Source: Arachis hypogaea (lineage: Eukaryota; Streptophyta; Magnoliopsida; Fabales; Fabaceae). From it: 64,000 nt of DNA. The position numbers and the translations under genes were made by a program. The stretch covers positions 57,141,546 through 57,205,545 of the forward strand of contig NC_092054.1 of the NCBI RefSeq assembly GCF_003086295.3, given 5' to 3'. The notes under the pieces were generated by a model. The model was not told the DNA's origin and did not search any database. It saw nothing but the letters and a program-made list of their open reading frames with translations. Positions 53,409-64,000 of the stretch are shown piece by piece (the stretch's first letter is position 1; the number at the start of each line of letters is the position of its first letter).

Positions 53409-54495
53409 GATTAACTAGTCCTACAGCAAAGAAAAAGAGAGAAGGATTACTCAATAAACAACTCGGGCATAACAAAGAAAACAGCTTGGACGAAAACAGA
53501 CACAACAGCAAAAGGAAACCCCAGGACACAACCCAAGGTCGAGGGGCATCCTTTGGAGGCAGTAACAGAGTAGGAACTCAGGAAAAATCTGCGACCTACA
53601 TCCCTCAAAACAAAGGAAGCAACCCCCCTTTCGACAGCAACATCCCACAAGAAAAAACACAAAATAATCTATCAAAGTCATCGTTTTTTACAGCCTATCA
53701 GAAAATATCAAACATCTAAACATGCAAAGAGGTAGTCATCAAGGGCACAACCTTTTCTCAAAGTCAGACGGTTCAACATTTCAAAAGGGAAATCATCAAG
53801 GACGCAAATCAAGAAGATACAATCAGAGATAATATCAGCAGTCAAAATCCTAACTAGCAGGAAGCACGAAAAAGTCATGCACAACAAAGGAATTCTCAGA
53901 GCACACATTTGAATAGATACACGACAAAAGCAGAAAAGATTCAAGCTTTCACAAAATAAAGATCAAAACTTTTCAAACATGAAATAATGCGAAAAGAAAG
54001 CAGAAGAAAGAAAACCAACCTGCAAAAGGAAGGAGACGATGAACGCTGAAGAGGTTGAAGACGGGAAACGAGACCAGGAATCACCTTTCGAACAAGTGAA
54101 GCACCAACAACCACCAATGGTGCCACAGAGAGGAGCGTGAAAACGTGAAAATAAAAGTCCCAGGCGAGCCAGAAAAAATGGAAGGGAGAAGATGGAGTTA
54201 CATTAAGCGAAGAGAAGAAAAAACGGAAGCAAAATCTTTTGAAAGTCCAATTCAAAATTAAAAAGAGGGAAAAACGGCAAAAAAGAAGAGTTAATGGGTT
54301 ATTAAAAACCCTCGCACATTCCCAAGGCAAAGAAACGCGTGTTCCTAAAGGATAAAGGAAAAGAAAAACATTCCGTATTCAGAGGATAACTCTACAAAGA
54401 AGAAATCGACAATGCTTGAGCACGGCTTCTAAAAAGATTAAAATCCTAAGCCAGGATTCAACCTCAAAAGGAAGACCACGCTCGAGCAGGGGCAC
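53409..54495 (+). other. D 3' region between antisense gene and LTR
   Basis: No gene seen on either strand that I can support. It would hold the promoter of the antisense gene. Confidence 0.5.
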
Positions 54496-54834
54496 TGTTC
54501 ATACCCTGGGTTGAACTGTCCGACCCGAGCTGAATCGACCGACCTTTTCGAGTCAGAACCATCCGACCTCTTCTTAAAGAGCTCAGCCAAGTCACCAGGA
54601 AAGCCCAAATAAGGGCCCAAACAGAGAAACACGACCCAAATCCAAAGGCAGCCCAAGCCTAGAGAGATAAGGGCGGTTCCCTTGAAGATAAGATAAACTC
54701 TACTCAAAGATAAGAAAAGATAACTATCTTATCTCCAGGAAAAGGTCACTCCACACTACTATAAATACACTGGAGCATCCATGTATAACTCATAATCTGA
54801 TTCTACTAAAAACCTGCTCAATACCCTTGCTAAC
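54496..54834 (+). repeat. D 3' LTR, first part
   Basis: TGTTCATACCC start; about 23 differences from 5056-5394 over 339 positions. TATA candidate CTATAAATAC near 54759. Interrupted by E. Confidence 0.9.
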
Positions 54835-56377
54835 TGATGAGCAGATATTTTATACGCTTTTTGGGGTTAATTTCATATAGTTTTGAGTATGATCTAGTTA
54901 GTTTTTAGTTTATTTCCATTAGTTTTTAGGAAAAATTCATATTTATGGACTTTACTATGAGTTGTGTGTTTTTCTATAATTTCAGGTATTTTTCTGGCTG
55001 AAATTGAAGGAGCTGAGCAAAAATCTGATTCAGGCTGAAAAAGGACTGCTGATGCTGTTGGATTCTGACCTCCCTGCACTCAAAGTGGATTTTCTGGAGC
55101 TACAGAACTCGAAATGGCATGATTCCAATTGCGTTGGAAAGTAGACATCCAGGGCTTTCCAGCAATACATAATAGTTCATACTTTGCACAAGGATAGACG
55201 ACGTAAACTGGTGTTCAACGCCAGTTCTCTGCCCAATTCTGGCGTCCAGCGCCAGAAAAGGATCAAAAGCTGGAGTTGAACGCCCAAACTGGCACAAAAA
55301 CTGGCGTTCAACTCCACAAATGGCCTATGCACGTGAATTGCTTAAATCTCAGCCCAGTACATACCAAGTGGGCCCCAGAAGTGGATCTCTGCATCATCCA
55401 TCATAGTTTACTCATTTTTTGTAAACCTAGGCTACTAGTTTAGTATTTAAACAACTTTTAGAGACTTATTTTGCATCTCATGACATTTTTAGATCTAAAC
55501 TTTGTACTCTTTGACGACATGAGTCTCTAAACTCTATTATTGGGGGTGAGGAGCTCTGCTGTGTCTCGATGAAGTAATGCAAGTATTTCTGTTTTCCATT
55601 CAAACACGCTTGTTCCTATCTAAGATGTTCATTCACGCTTAACTGTGATGAAGGTGATGATCCGTGACATTCATCACCTTCCTCAAACCATGAACGTGTG
55701 CCTGACAACCACTTCCGTTCTATATCCGATTAAATGAGTGTCTCTTAGATTCCTTAATCAGAATCTCCGTGGTATAAGCTAGCACTGATGGCGGCATTCA
55801 TGAGAATCCGGAAAGTCTAAACCTTGTCTGTGGTATTCCGAGTAGGATTCAATGATCGAATGACTGTGATGAGCTTCAAACTCGCGAGTGCTGGGCGTTA
55901 GTGACAGACGCAAAAGGATGAAGAATCCTATTCCAGTATGATCGAGAACCGACAGATGATTAGCCGTGCTGTGACAGAGCATGTGAGCATATTCTTCACT
56001 GAGAGGATGGGATGTAGCCGTTGACGACGGTGATCCCCTACATACAGCTTGCCATAGAAGGACGTGCGTGCGTGAATTAGAAGACAGAGGAAAGCAGATA
56101 TTCAGAAGACAAAGCATCTCCAAAACTCCAACATATTCTCCATTACTACATAACAAGTAACCTTTAATCCACGCTCTTTTGTTTGTTAGCAATTCAACTG
56201 ATTAATATAAGTGACTTCCTGACTAAGATTTTTTACAAGATAACCATAGATTGCTTCAAACCAACAATCTCTGTGGGATTCGACCCTTACTCACGTAAGG
56301 TATTACTTGGACAACCCAGTGCACTTGCTGGTTAGTGGTACGAGTTGTGAAAAGTGTGATTCACAATTCGTGCACTA
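54835..56377 (+). repeat. E 5' LTR
   Basis: TGATGAGCAG start, GTGCACTA end (CCA changed to CTA). Palindromes at about 55208-55316. Close to the G LTR, including the TATTTAAACAAC segment near 55443. Confidence 0.95.
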
Positions 56378-56383
56378 AGTTTT

Positions 56384-56401
56384 TGGCGCCGTTGCCGGGG
56401 A
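56384..56401 (+). other. E primer-binding site (tRNA-Asp)
   Basis: Perfect TGGCGCCGTTGCCGGGGA. Confidence 0.9.
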
Positions 56402-57023
56402 TTGTTCGTGTTTGAACAACTGACGGATTATTTTGTTGCTTAGATTAGGAAAATTCTTCTTTTTGGTTTAGAGTCTCTTACTATTGTTCTTGGTTAAAAA
56501 TATCCTTCTTTAAAACAAGTGTTACATTTACTGCCCAATTGGCTAGAGCGTTAGTCTAAGCCCGTGGCAGTTTGGTACACTCTTTTTAAAAATCCTTTTC
56601 AAAAATAATATTTTCTCTATTAAATTCTGTGCCAAACTTTAAGTTTGGTGTTTCCCTGTTGATTTCCCTTGTTTTTCGAAAATTTATTTTGGTTTTCTAA
56701 AAATTTTAAGTTTGGTGTTTTTCCCCCCCCAAAATTTTCGAAAATAAGGAACCTCAGATCTAAAAATTTTAAATCCTGTGTTATCTTATTGTTTTTCTCT
56801 CTCCTTTAAAAATTCAGATTTTTATTTCAAAATTTAAAACCTTTTTCAAAAATCATCATATCTTTTTCAAAATCTCCTAACCACTCTCTTTCTCCTCACT
56901 TTTTCGAAAATCTTTTACTCATTTTTATTTATTTTATTTTTATTTATTTTATTTTCGAAATAAATTAATAAATAAATAAATAAAAATATTTTTTCCATTT
57001 TACATCATCTCCCTTTCTCCATC
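56402..57023 (+). other. E leader with tRNA-like segment and palindrome
   Basis: tRNA-like 56531-56570 (AATTGGCTAGAGCGTTAGTC), then the perfect inverted repeat CCAAACTTTAAGTTTGG at 56632-56648 and a second TAAGTTTGGTGTT near 56708. AT-rich elsewhere, no gene. Confidence 0.55.
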
Positions 57024-60000
57024 ATGGACCTAAGCGGAAATGAACAGTCCAAGAGGACTCTGGGGTCATATTCTAACCCCTCTACTGCTTCATATGGGTG
57101 TAGTATCTGCATACCCTCCATTGGAGTCAGTAGCTTTGAGTTGAATCCTCAGCTCATTATCATGGTGCAGCAAAGTTGCCAGTATTCCGGTCTTCCACAG
57201 GAAGAATCTACAGAGTTTCTGGCATAGTTTTTACAAATTGCTGACACAGTACATGATAAAGAAATAGATCAGGATGTCTACAGACTATTACTGTTTCCAT
57301 TTGCTGTAAAAGATCAAGCTAAGAGGTGGTTGAATAACCAACCTAAGGCCAGCATAAGGACATGGAAACAGCTGACAGAAAAATTTCTGAATCAATATTT
57401 CCCTCCAAAAAGGATGACACAGCTAAGGCTGGACATCCAAGGCTTTAAACAAGGAGATAATGAATCTCTTTATGATGCCTGGGAGAGATACAGAGAGATG
57501 CTACGAAAATGTCCCTCTGAAATGTTTTCAGAGTGGGTTCAGTTAGACATCTTCTACTATGGGCTTGCAGAAGGAGCTCAGATGTCTCTAGATTACTCAG
57601 CTGGTGAATCTATCCACATGAGAAAGACAATTGAAGAGGCTCAAGAGCTCATTGATACAGTTGCCAGGAATCAGCATCTGTACCTAAGCAGCAACCCTTC
57701 CATGAATGAAGAGGTTAAAACAGTAACTGCTGAACTCAGTCCTGTAAAACAAGCTGCTGAATTCAATCAGCAATTGGACTTTCTAACAAAGCAGCTAGCC
57801 GAATTTAAAGACAGGTTACAAGAGACAAGGATGGCTAATATACATATGGACGAACAGTTTAAGCAAACAAAGCAGCAGCTGTCAAGGCAAATAGCAGAAG
57901 AATGCCAAGCAGTTCAACTAAGAAGTGGGAAAACATTAAATACCCCACCTCAAGGCAGCAAAAAGCTAAGAAATGAGCAAACCACCCAAAATTCACCTGA
58001 TGACAGCAAGAGCCCAGGGAAAAATAATTCTGGCACTAAAACACCAGAAAATTGGTGGAAGGCTGGCGCTAAACGCCCAGACCATGGCCAAAACTGGCGT
58101 TCAATGCCAGAAACAAAGCAAGACTGGCGTTCAACGCCAGAAATGGACAAGGGTCTGGCGTTGAACGCCCAAAATGGGCAGGATCTGGCGCTGAACGCCC
58201 AAAATGGGCACAATTCTGGCGTTCAAACGCCAGGAACAGACAAGGAGTTGGCTTCTTACGTCACTCCAGCTTCGAACTCTGGCACTCAATTGCCAGTGAG
58301 GGATCAGACACACACAAGTGCTGATGACAACCCCTCTAAAAAGGCTTCTTCAACCACTTCTGTAGGCAATAAACCTGCAGCAACTAAGGTTGAAGAATAT
58401 AAAGCCAAGATACCTTATCCTCAAAAACTCCGGAAAGAAGAGCAGGATAAGCAATTTGCTCGCTTTGCAGATTATCTCAGGACTCTTGAAATAAAGATTC
58501 CATTTGCAGAGGCCCTTGAGCAAATACCTTCTTATGCCAAGTTCATGAAAGAGATCTTGAGTCATAAGAAGGATTGGAGAGAAATAGAAAGAGTTCTCCT
58601 CACTGAAGAATGCAGTGCAGTCATTCTGAAAAGCTTTCCTGAAAAGCTTAAAGACCCCGGGAGCTTTCTGATACCATGCATATTGGAAGATAATTGTACC
58701 AAGACAGCTTTATGCGATCTTGGGGCAAGCATCAACCTAATACCTGCATCCACTATCAGAAAGCTTGGTTTAACTGAAGAAGTTAAACCAACCCGGATAT
58801 GTCTTCAACTTGCTGATGGCTCCACTAAATACCCATCAGGCGTGATTGAAGACATGATTGTCAGGGTTGGGCCATTCGCCTTTCCCACTGACTTTGTTGT
58901 GCTGGAAATGGAGGAGCACAAGAGTGCTACTCTCATTCTAGGAAGACCCTTCCTAGCAACTAGACGATCCCTTATTGACGTCCAATAGGGGGAAATAACC
59001 CTGAGAGTCAATGATAATGAGTTCAAGTTGAACGCTGTCAAAGCCATGCAGCATCCAGACACATCAAAAGACTGCAAGAAAGTTGATCTTATTGACTCTT
59101 TGGTAGAAGAGATCAACATGGCTGAGAGTCTTGAATCAGAGTTGGAAAACATCTTTAAAGATGTTCAGCCTGATTTAGAAGATTTAGAGGACATGAAAGA
59201 GCCTCTGAAATTTCTTCTGGAAGAGGAGAAACCTCCTAAACCAGAGCTCAAGCCATTACCACCATCCTTGAAATATGTATTTCTGGGAGAAGGTGATACT
59301 TTTCCAGTGATCATAAGCTCTACTTTAAATTCACAGGAAGAGGAAGCACTTATTCAAGTGCTAAGGACACACAAGACAGCTCTTGGGTGGTCCATAGGTG
59401 ACCTTAAGGGCATAAGCCCTGCTAGATGCATACACAAAATCTTATTGGAGGATAATGCCAAACCAGTGGTTCAACCACAGAGGCGGCTAAATCCAGCCAT
59501 GAAGGAAGTGGTGCAGAAAGAGGTCACCAAATTACTGGAGGCTGGGATTATTTATCCTATTTCTGATAGCCCCTGGGTGAGCCCTGTTCAAGTCGTCCCA
59601 AAAAAGGGAGGCATGACAGTGATTCATAATGAAAAAAATGAACTGGTTCCTACAAGAACAGTTACAGGGTGGTGCATGTGTATTGACTACAGAAGGCTCA
59701 ATACAGCCACCAGAAAGGATCATTTTCCTTTACCATTCATAGACCAGATGCTAGAAAGACTAGCAGGTCATGATTATTACTGCTTTCTGGATGGCTACTC
59801 AGGCTATAACCAGATTGCAGTAGATCCCCAGGATCAAGAGAAAACAGCATTCACATGTCCATCTGGAGTGTTTGCTTATAGAAGGATGCCATTTGGGCTA
59901 TGTAATGCGCCTGCAACCTTCCAGAGATGCATGCTCTCTATTTTCTCTGATATGGTGGAAAAATTTCTAGAAGTCTTTATGGATGACTTCTTAGTATATG

Positions 60001-62132
60001 GAGACTCATTCAGCTCCTGTCTTGATCACCTGAAACTTGTTCTGAAAAGATGCCAAGAGACCAACCTAGTTTTAAACTGGGAAAAATGTCACTTCATGGT
60101 GACTGAGGGGATTGTCCTTGGGCATAAAATCTCAAACAAGGAAATAAAGGTAGATCAAGCAAAAATAGAGGTAATTGAAAAATTAGCACCACCTCCCAAT
60201 GTTAAGGCAATCAGAAGCTTTCTGGGGCATGCAGGATTCTATAGGAGGTTTATAAAGGATTTTTCAAAAATCACAAAACCTCTTAGCAATCTGCTAGCTG
60301 CTAACATGCCATTTGTGTTTGACACAGAGTGCCTACAGGCGTTTGAAACGCTGAAAGCTAAGCTGGTCACAGCACCAGTCATTTCTGCACCAGATTGGAC
60401 ATTACCATTTGAGCTAATGTGTGATGCCAGTGATCATGCCATTGGTGCAGTATTGGGACAGAGGCATGACAAGCTTCTACATGTCATTTATTATGCCAGT
60501 CGCGTTCTAAATGATGCCCAGAAAAATTACACAACCACAGAAAAAGAATTACTTGCAGTGGTTTACGCCATTGACAAGTTCAGATCATACTTAGTAGGAT
60601 CAAAAGTGATTGTGTATACTGACCATGCTGCTCTTAAATATCTACTCACAAAGCAGGATTCAAAACCCAGGCTCATCAGATGGGTATTGCTTCTGCAAGA
60701 GTTTGATATAGAAATAAGAGACAGAAAAGGGACAGAGAACCAAGTGGCTGATCATCTGTCTCGGATAGAGCCAGTGGAAGGGACATCCCTCCCCTTTCTT
60801 GAGATCTCTGAGACGTTTCCTGATGAGCATTTATTTGCCATTCAGGAAGCACCATGGTTTGCCGATATTGCAAACTATAAAGCTGCAAGGTTCATACCCA
60901 AGGAATACAATAGGATACAAAAGAAGAAATTAATTACTGATGCAAAGTACTACTTGTGGGATGAACCTTATCTCTTTAAGAGATGTGCAAACAGAATAAT
61001 CCGTTGGTGCGTGCCTAGAGAAGAAGCACAGAGGATCCTGTGGCATTGCCATGGATCTCAATATGGAGGCCATTTCGGAGGTGAGCGAACAGCCACCAAG
61101 GTCCTCCAATGTGGCTTCTATTGGCCCACACTCTATAAAGATTCCCGAGAGTTTGTACGTAACTGTGACAGTTGCCAAAGAGCTGGCAATCTGCCTCATG
61201 GTTACGCCATGCCTCAACAAGGAATCTTGGAGATTGAGTTGTTTGACGTATGGGGAATTGACTTCATGGGACCTTTCCCACCATCATACTCAAACACTTA
61301 TATTCTGGTGGCAGTTGATTATGTATCAAAATGGGTTGAGGCCATTGCCACACCCACCAATGATACTAAGACAGTGCTGAAATTCCTCCAGAAACATATC
61401 TTTAGCAGATTTGGTGTCCCTAGAGTACTAATTAGTGATGGGGGCACTCACTTCTGCAATAAACAACTTTACTCTGCCATGATTCGGTATGGAATTCACC
61501 ACAAGGTGGCCACTCCATATCATCCACAAACCAATGGGCAAGCTGAAGTCTCTAACAGAGAATTAAAGAGAATCCTAGAACGGACAGTAAATACCCGTAG
61601 AAAGGATTGGGCACGGAGCTTGGATGATGCTCTGTGGGCTTACAGGACAGCATTCAAGACCCCTATAGGGACCTCTCCATACCAACTCGTGTATGGTAAG
61701 GCATGTCACCTGCCCGTGGAACTGGAACATAAGGCCTACTGGGCAACCAGATTCCTAAACTTTGATGCCAAACTAGCAGGAGAAAAACGATTACTCCAGC
61801 TAAATGAGCTAGAGGAATTCAGATTCACAGCTTTCGAAAATGCCAAGCTTTATAAAGAAAAATAAAAAAAGTGGCATGACAGAAAGCTGTCATCTAGAAT
61901 CTTTAAACCAGGACAGAAGGTTCTGTTGTTTAACTCTAGACTCAGGCTATTCCCCGGGAAACTGAAATCCCGGTGGAGGGGACCATACGTGATTACAAGT
62001 GTATCACCATATGGTTATGTGGAGCTTCAAGATATTGATTCTGATAAGAAGTTCATTGTCAATAGACAGAGAATCAAGCATTATCTTGAAGACAACATTG
62101 AGCAAGAATGCTCAAGGCTGAAGCTAGATTAA
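57024..62132 (+). pseudogene. E gag-pol polyprotein, single frame with three stops
   Basis: 1703 codons in one frame from ATG 57024 to TAA at 62130-62132, with no frameshift. Stops: TAG at 57225, TAG at 58986, TAA at 61863. Order: capsid (~residues 40-230), Gln-rich coiled coil, translated palindrome array (~335-425), protease CDLGASINLIP with the Asp near 563, RT with MDDF at residues 986-989, RNase H with CDASDHAIG (Asp 1134), HHCC, integrase Asp 1413, Asp 1472 and Glu 1508 (35 residues between the last two), and the tail [15 protein letters not shown]. All catalytic residues are present. The two TAG stops fit C-to-T changes of Gln codons; the TAA is shared with G. Confidence 0.92.
58032..58297. 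repeat. Palindrome array inside E gag, period ~31 bp
   Basis: Units at 58032, 58065, 58096, 58126, 58157, 58187, 58218, 58248 (decayed) and 58280. Confidence 0.9.
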
Positions 62133-62331
62133 AAGCTCAGCAAGGTCCAGCTAAAGACAATAAAGAAGCGCTTGCTGGGAGGCAACCCAGCCATGGGGCA
62201 ACAATCCTCTAAGCATTTTGCCCTATTTTTTTATTTTTATTTTTATTTGTTTATATAAAGTTCACTGACACTAAGGTGAGGAATCATTTACAGAAGACCT
62301 CGGCACACAAAACAGAGAAAAAGAGCTCACT

Positions 62332-62562
62332 GGCAAGAAAACGCCAGTAAAAGTTCTTTTTGGGCGTTCAACGCCCAAAATGGGCATCCACTGGGCGCTG
62401 AACGCCAGTGATGGTAGCAATCTGGGCGTTCAATGCCAGAAATGGGCACCCACTGGGCGTTGAACGCCAGTAATGGCAGCAGCTGGGTGTTGAACGCCCA
62501 GGAGAGCAGCATTTGGGCGCTGAACGCCCAAAACAAGCAATGTTTGGGCGTTCAAACGCCAG
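62332..62562. repeat. Palindrome array, period ~31 bp (E, pol-ORF3 spacer)
   Basis: Units at 62332, 62363, 62394, 62425, 62456, 62486, 62516 and 62547 (steps 31, 31, 31, 31, 30, 30, 31). Confidence 0.95.
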
Positions 62563-63032
62563 GATAGCAAGGAGGAGCCAGATTCATTTTTCCACACGTA
62601 TTTCCATTCTAATTTCAAATTTTATGTTTCAATGCATGATTTTTATATGAACATGTTAAGAACCCTGATTTCTAAAATCCTTAATTTCTAAAAATCCATC
62701 TTTCCAAATCCAATCCAACTCTTTTCAAATCTTTTCTGAAAACAAATCTATCTTTTTTACTCTAAAATCTTTTCAACTAATCCATATCTTTTTCAAATCT
62801 CCATATTATCTTTTTCAAAATTCAGATTTATCTTTTTCAAAAATCTATCATATATCTTCAAAATTAAACTATATCTTCTATCTTATCTTTTTCAGCTCAA
62901 TCTTTTTATCTTATCTTTTCCAATTTTTCGAAAACCCACCCCCCATCCCTTTAAATTTGGATTCGGCCTCCCTCCTCCTCCATCAACAATTGCACCTAGC
63001 TCTCCTTCTATCCCTCTCCTTTCTTTTCTTTT
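62563..63032 (+). other. E spacer before ORF3
   Basis: TATCTTTTTCAAA-rich, non-coding; inverted homologue of the G spacer. Confidence 0.6.
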
Positions 63033-63067
63033 GCTTGAGGACAAGCAAACCTCTAAGTTTGGTGTGT
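63033..63067 (+). promoter_or_regulatory. Hairpin plus TCTAAGTTTGGTGTG before E ORF3
   Basis: GCTTG-AGGA-CAAGC at 63033-63046, AAACC, then the tract, about 22 nt before the ATG. Confidence 0.65.
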
Positions 63068-63088
63068 TTATCCGAGATCACTAAGATC

Positions 63089-63448
63089 ATGGCTCCTAAA
63101 GGAAAATAACCCACTCCAAGAGGCAAGAAGGAGAGCATTCCAAAACCACTTTGGAATCAAGGGAAGTTCTTATCTAAAGAACATTCAGACCATTATCTTA
63201 AAATAATGGGTCTGAGATCAGTGATCCCAGAAGTTAGATTCGATCTGAAAGAAGATGAATATCCGGAGATCCAGGAGCAAATTCGAATCAGGAACTGGGA
63301 AGTCCTAGCTAATCCTGAAACGAAAGTGGGAAGGAACATGGTCCAGGAGTTCTATGCTAATATGTGGCAAACTGACAAGCAGAAACTATCTGGAACTGCC
63401 TTCTATGACTATCGGACCGTGGTCAGAGGAAAGATTGTTCATACCCAC
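63089..63448 (+). pseudogene. E ORF3, N-terminal third, cut by H
   Basis: ATG at 63089, stop at codon 7 (TAA 63107-63109), then the same frame carries the conserved core (SVIPEVRFDLKEDEYPEIQE, NPETKVGRNMVQEFYANMW) up to KIVHT, where H is inserted. Confidence 0.8.
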
Positions 63449-64000
63449 TGGTGCACGAAATTGTGATGTCACATTCATAATTTGTCACAACTTCGATACA
63501 ACTAACCAGCAAGTGCACTGGGTCGTCCAAGTAATACCTTACGTGAGTAAGGGTCGAATCCCACGGAGATTGTTGGTATGAAGCAGGCTATGGTCACCTT
63601 GTAAATCTCAGTCAGGCAGATATAAAGTGATAATGGTGTTTTCGAATATTATATAATAAAATAGGGATAGAGATACTTATGTAAATCATTGGTAGGAATT
63701 TCAGATAAGCGAATGGAGATGCTTTTCTTTCCTCTGAACCTCTGCTTTCCTGCTATCTTCATCCAATCAGTCTCACTCCTTTCCATGGCTGGCTTTATGT
63801 GATACATCACCACTGTCAATGGCTACTTTCGGTCATCTCTCGGGAAAATGATCCAATGCCCTGTCACGGCACGGCTAATCGTCTGGAGGCATCACCCTTG
63901 CCAATGGCTTCATCTTATCCTCTCAGTGAATAATATGCTCACGCACCCTGTCACGGCACGGCTATTCATCTTTCGGTTCTCGATCATGCTGGAATAGGAT
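63449..64000 (-). mobile_element. Element H: LTR of a C-like element (minus strand), partial
   Basis: Starts TGGTGCACGAA, the inverted LTR end, inside ORF3 of E; left flank cccac (63444-63448) should be its target duplication. It carries the C-type LTR segments (CCAATCAGTCTCACTCCTTT, CCATGGCTGGCTTTATG on this strand). It lacks the decayed primer site seen in C. The rest is outside the window. Confidence 0.85.

Larger units (their letters stand above)
5056..54834 (+). mobile_element. Element D: Tat-lineage Ty3/gypsy retrotransposon, nested and interrupted
   Basis: LTRs begin TGTTCATACCC and end GGAACA. The 5' LTR is split by C; the internal region (14960-54495) is split by F; the 3' LTR (from 54496) is split by E, so the true end is outside the window. 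Without insertions the visible part is about 10.2 kb. Gene order: gag, protease, RT, RNase H, a second RNase H, integrase, a 113-bp tandem repeat, then a gene on the opposite strand. The second RNase H and the antisense gene are hallmarks of the plant Tat lineage. The two LTRs differ at about 23 of 339 compared positions, so this is an old copy. Confidence 0.85.
54835..64000 (+). mobile_element. Element E: best-preserved Athila-like gag-pol element, runs out of window
   Basis: 5' LTR 54835-56377, primer site, leader, gag-pol in one frame with three stops, palindrome array, hairpin, and the start of ORF3, which is cut by H. Left flank ctaac (54830-54834) should be its target duplication; the right end is not in the window. 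Protein identity to G is clearly higher than to F. Confidence 0.9.

Noticed and set aside
53447..54330. Several 70-130 codon minus-strand frames upstream of the D antisense gene
   Set aside because: No conserved motif, overlapping frames, and they lie in the likely promoter region of that gene.
1..64000. Host protein-coding genes, rRNA or functional tRNA genes
   Set aside because: All recognisable coding sequence belongs to retroelements, and the tRNA-like pieces lack a T-arm.

Overview
This window is repeat DNA from a plant nuclear genome, and I see no ordinary host gene in it. It is a deep nest of Ty3/gypsy-type LTR retrotransposons. From memory, the long LTRs that begin TGATGAGCGG, the many GGCGTTNAACGCC motifs and the paired autonomous and non-autonomous elements resemble FIDEL/Feral-type elements of peanut (Arachis). 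That assignment was not checked against a database. Every primer-binding site seen here matches the 3' end of plant tRNA-Asp.

Layout, using letters for elements. A (about 1674-5055) is a fragment of a non-autonomous element; a gag tail (1-159) and an LTR (164-1673) lie before it. D (5056 to beyond 54834) is inserted in A. D is an old Tat-lineage element with gag, protease, RT, two RNase H domains, integrase and an antisense gene. C (5536-14911, TSD aagat) sits in the 5' LTR of D and carries only gag-protease. F (20946-51147, TSD aaagc) sits in the internal region of D and is an Athila-like gag-pol element with a third ORF. B (25309-42846) interrupts the protease region of F and has no pol. 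G (25944-37949, minus strand, TSD atgta) sits in the LTR of B and is close kin of F. E (54835 to beyond the window) sits in the 3' LTR of D and is the best-preserved gag-pol copy: one frame, three stops. H (63449-64000, minus strand) begins inside the third ORF of E.

LTR comparison by eye agrees with the nesting order: D about 7% divergent, F about 4-5%, C about 1.6%, G about 1.2%. No element has a fully intact coding set. E comes closest: its RT and integrase catalytic residues are all present.

The most interesting signal is outside the proteins. (1) FIDEL-like elements carry GGCGTTNAACGCC near-palindromes at a period of about 31 bp in two internal places, inside gag and between pol and ORF3, and shorter groups in the LTR. 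Inside gag the array is read in changing frames, so it is kept at the nucleotide level. (2) B carries a different palindrome, in doublets exactly 17 bp apart, in both its LTR and its 3' region; A carries a third type. (3) A small hairpin with a purine tetraloop, followed by a TAAGTTTGGTGT-like tract, occurs nine times across five elements and its stem shows compensatory base changes. It lies just before ORF3 and again just before the 3' LTR. (4) Leaders hold tRNA-like pieces, a shared 110-bp module and a second, decayed primer site. Together these look like a cis-acting RNA/DNA signal system shared by autonomous and non-autonomous elements.
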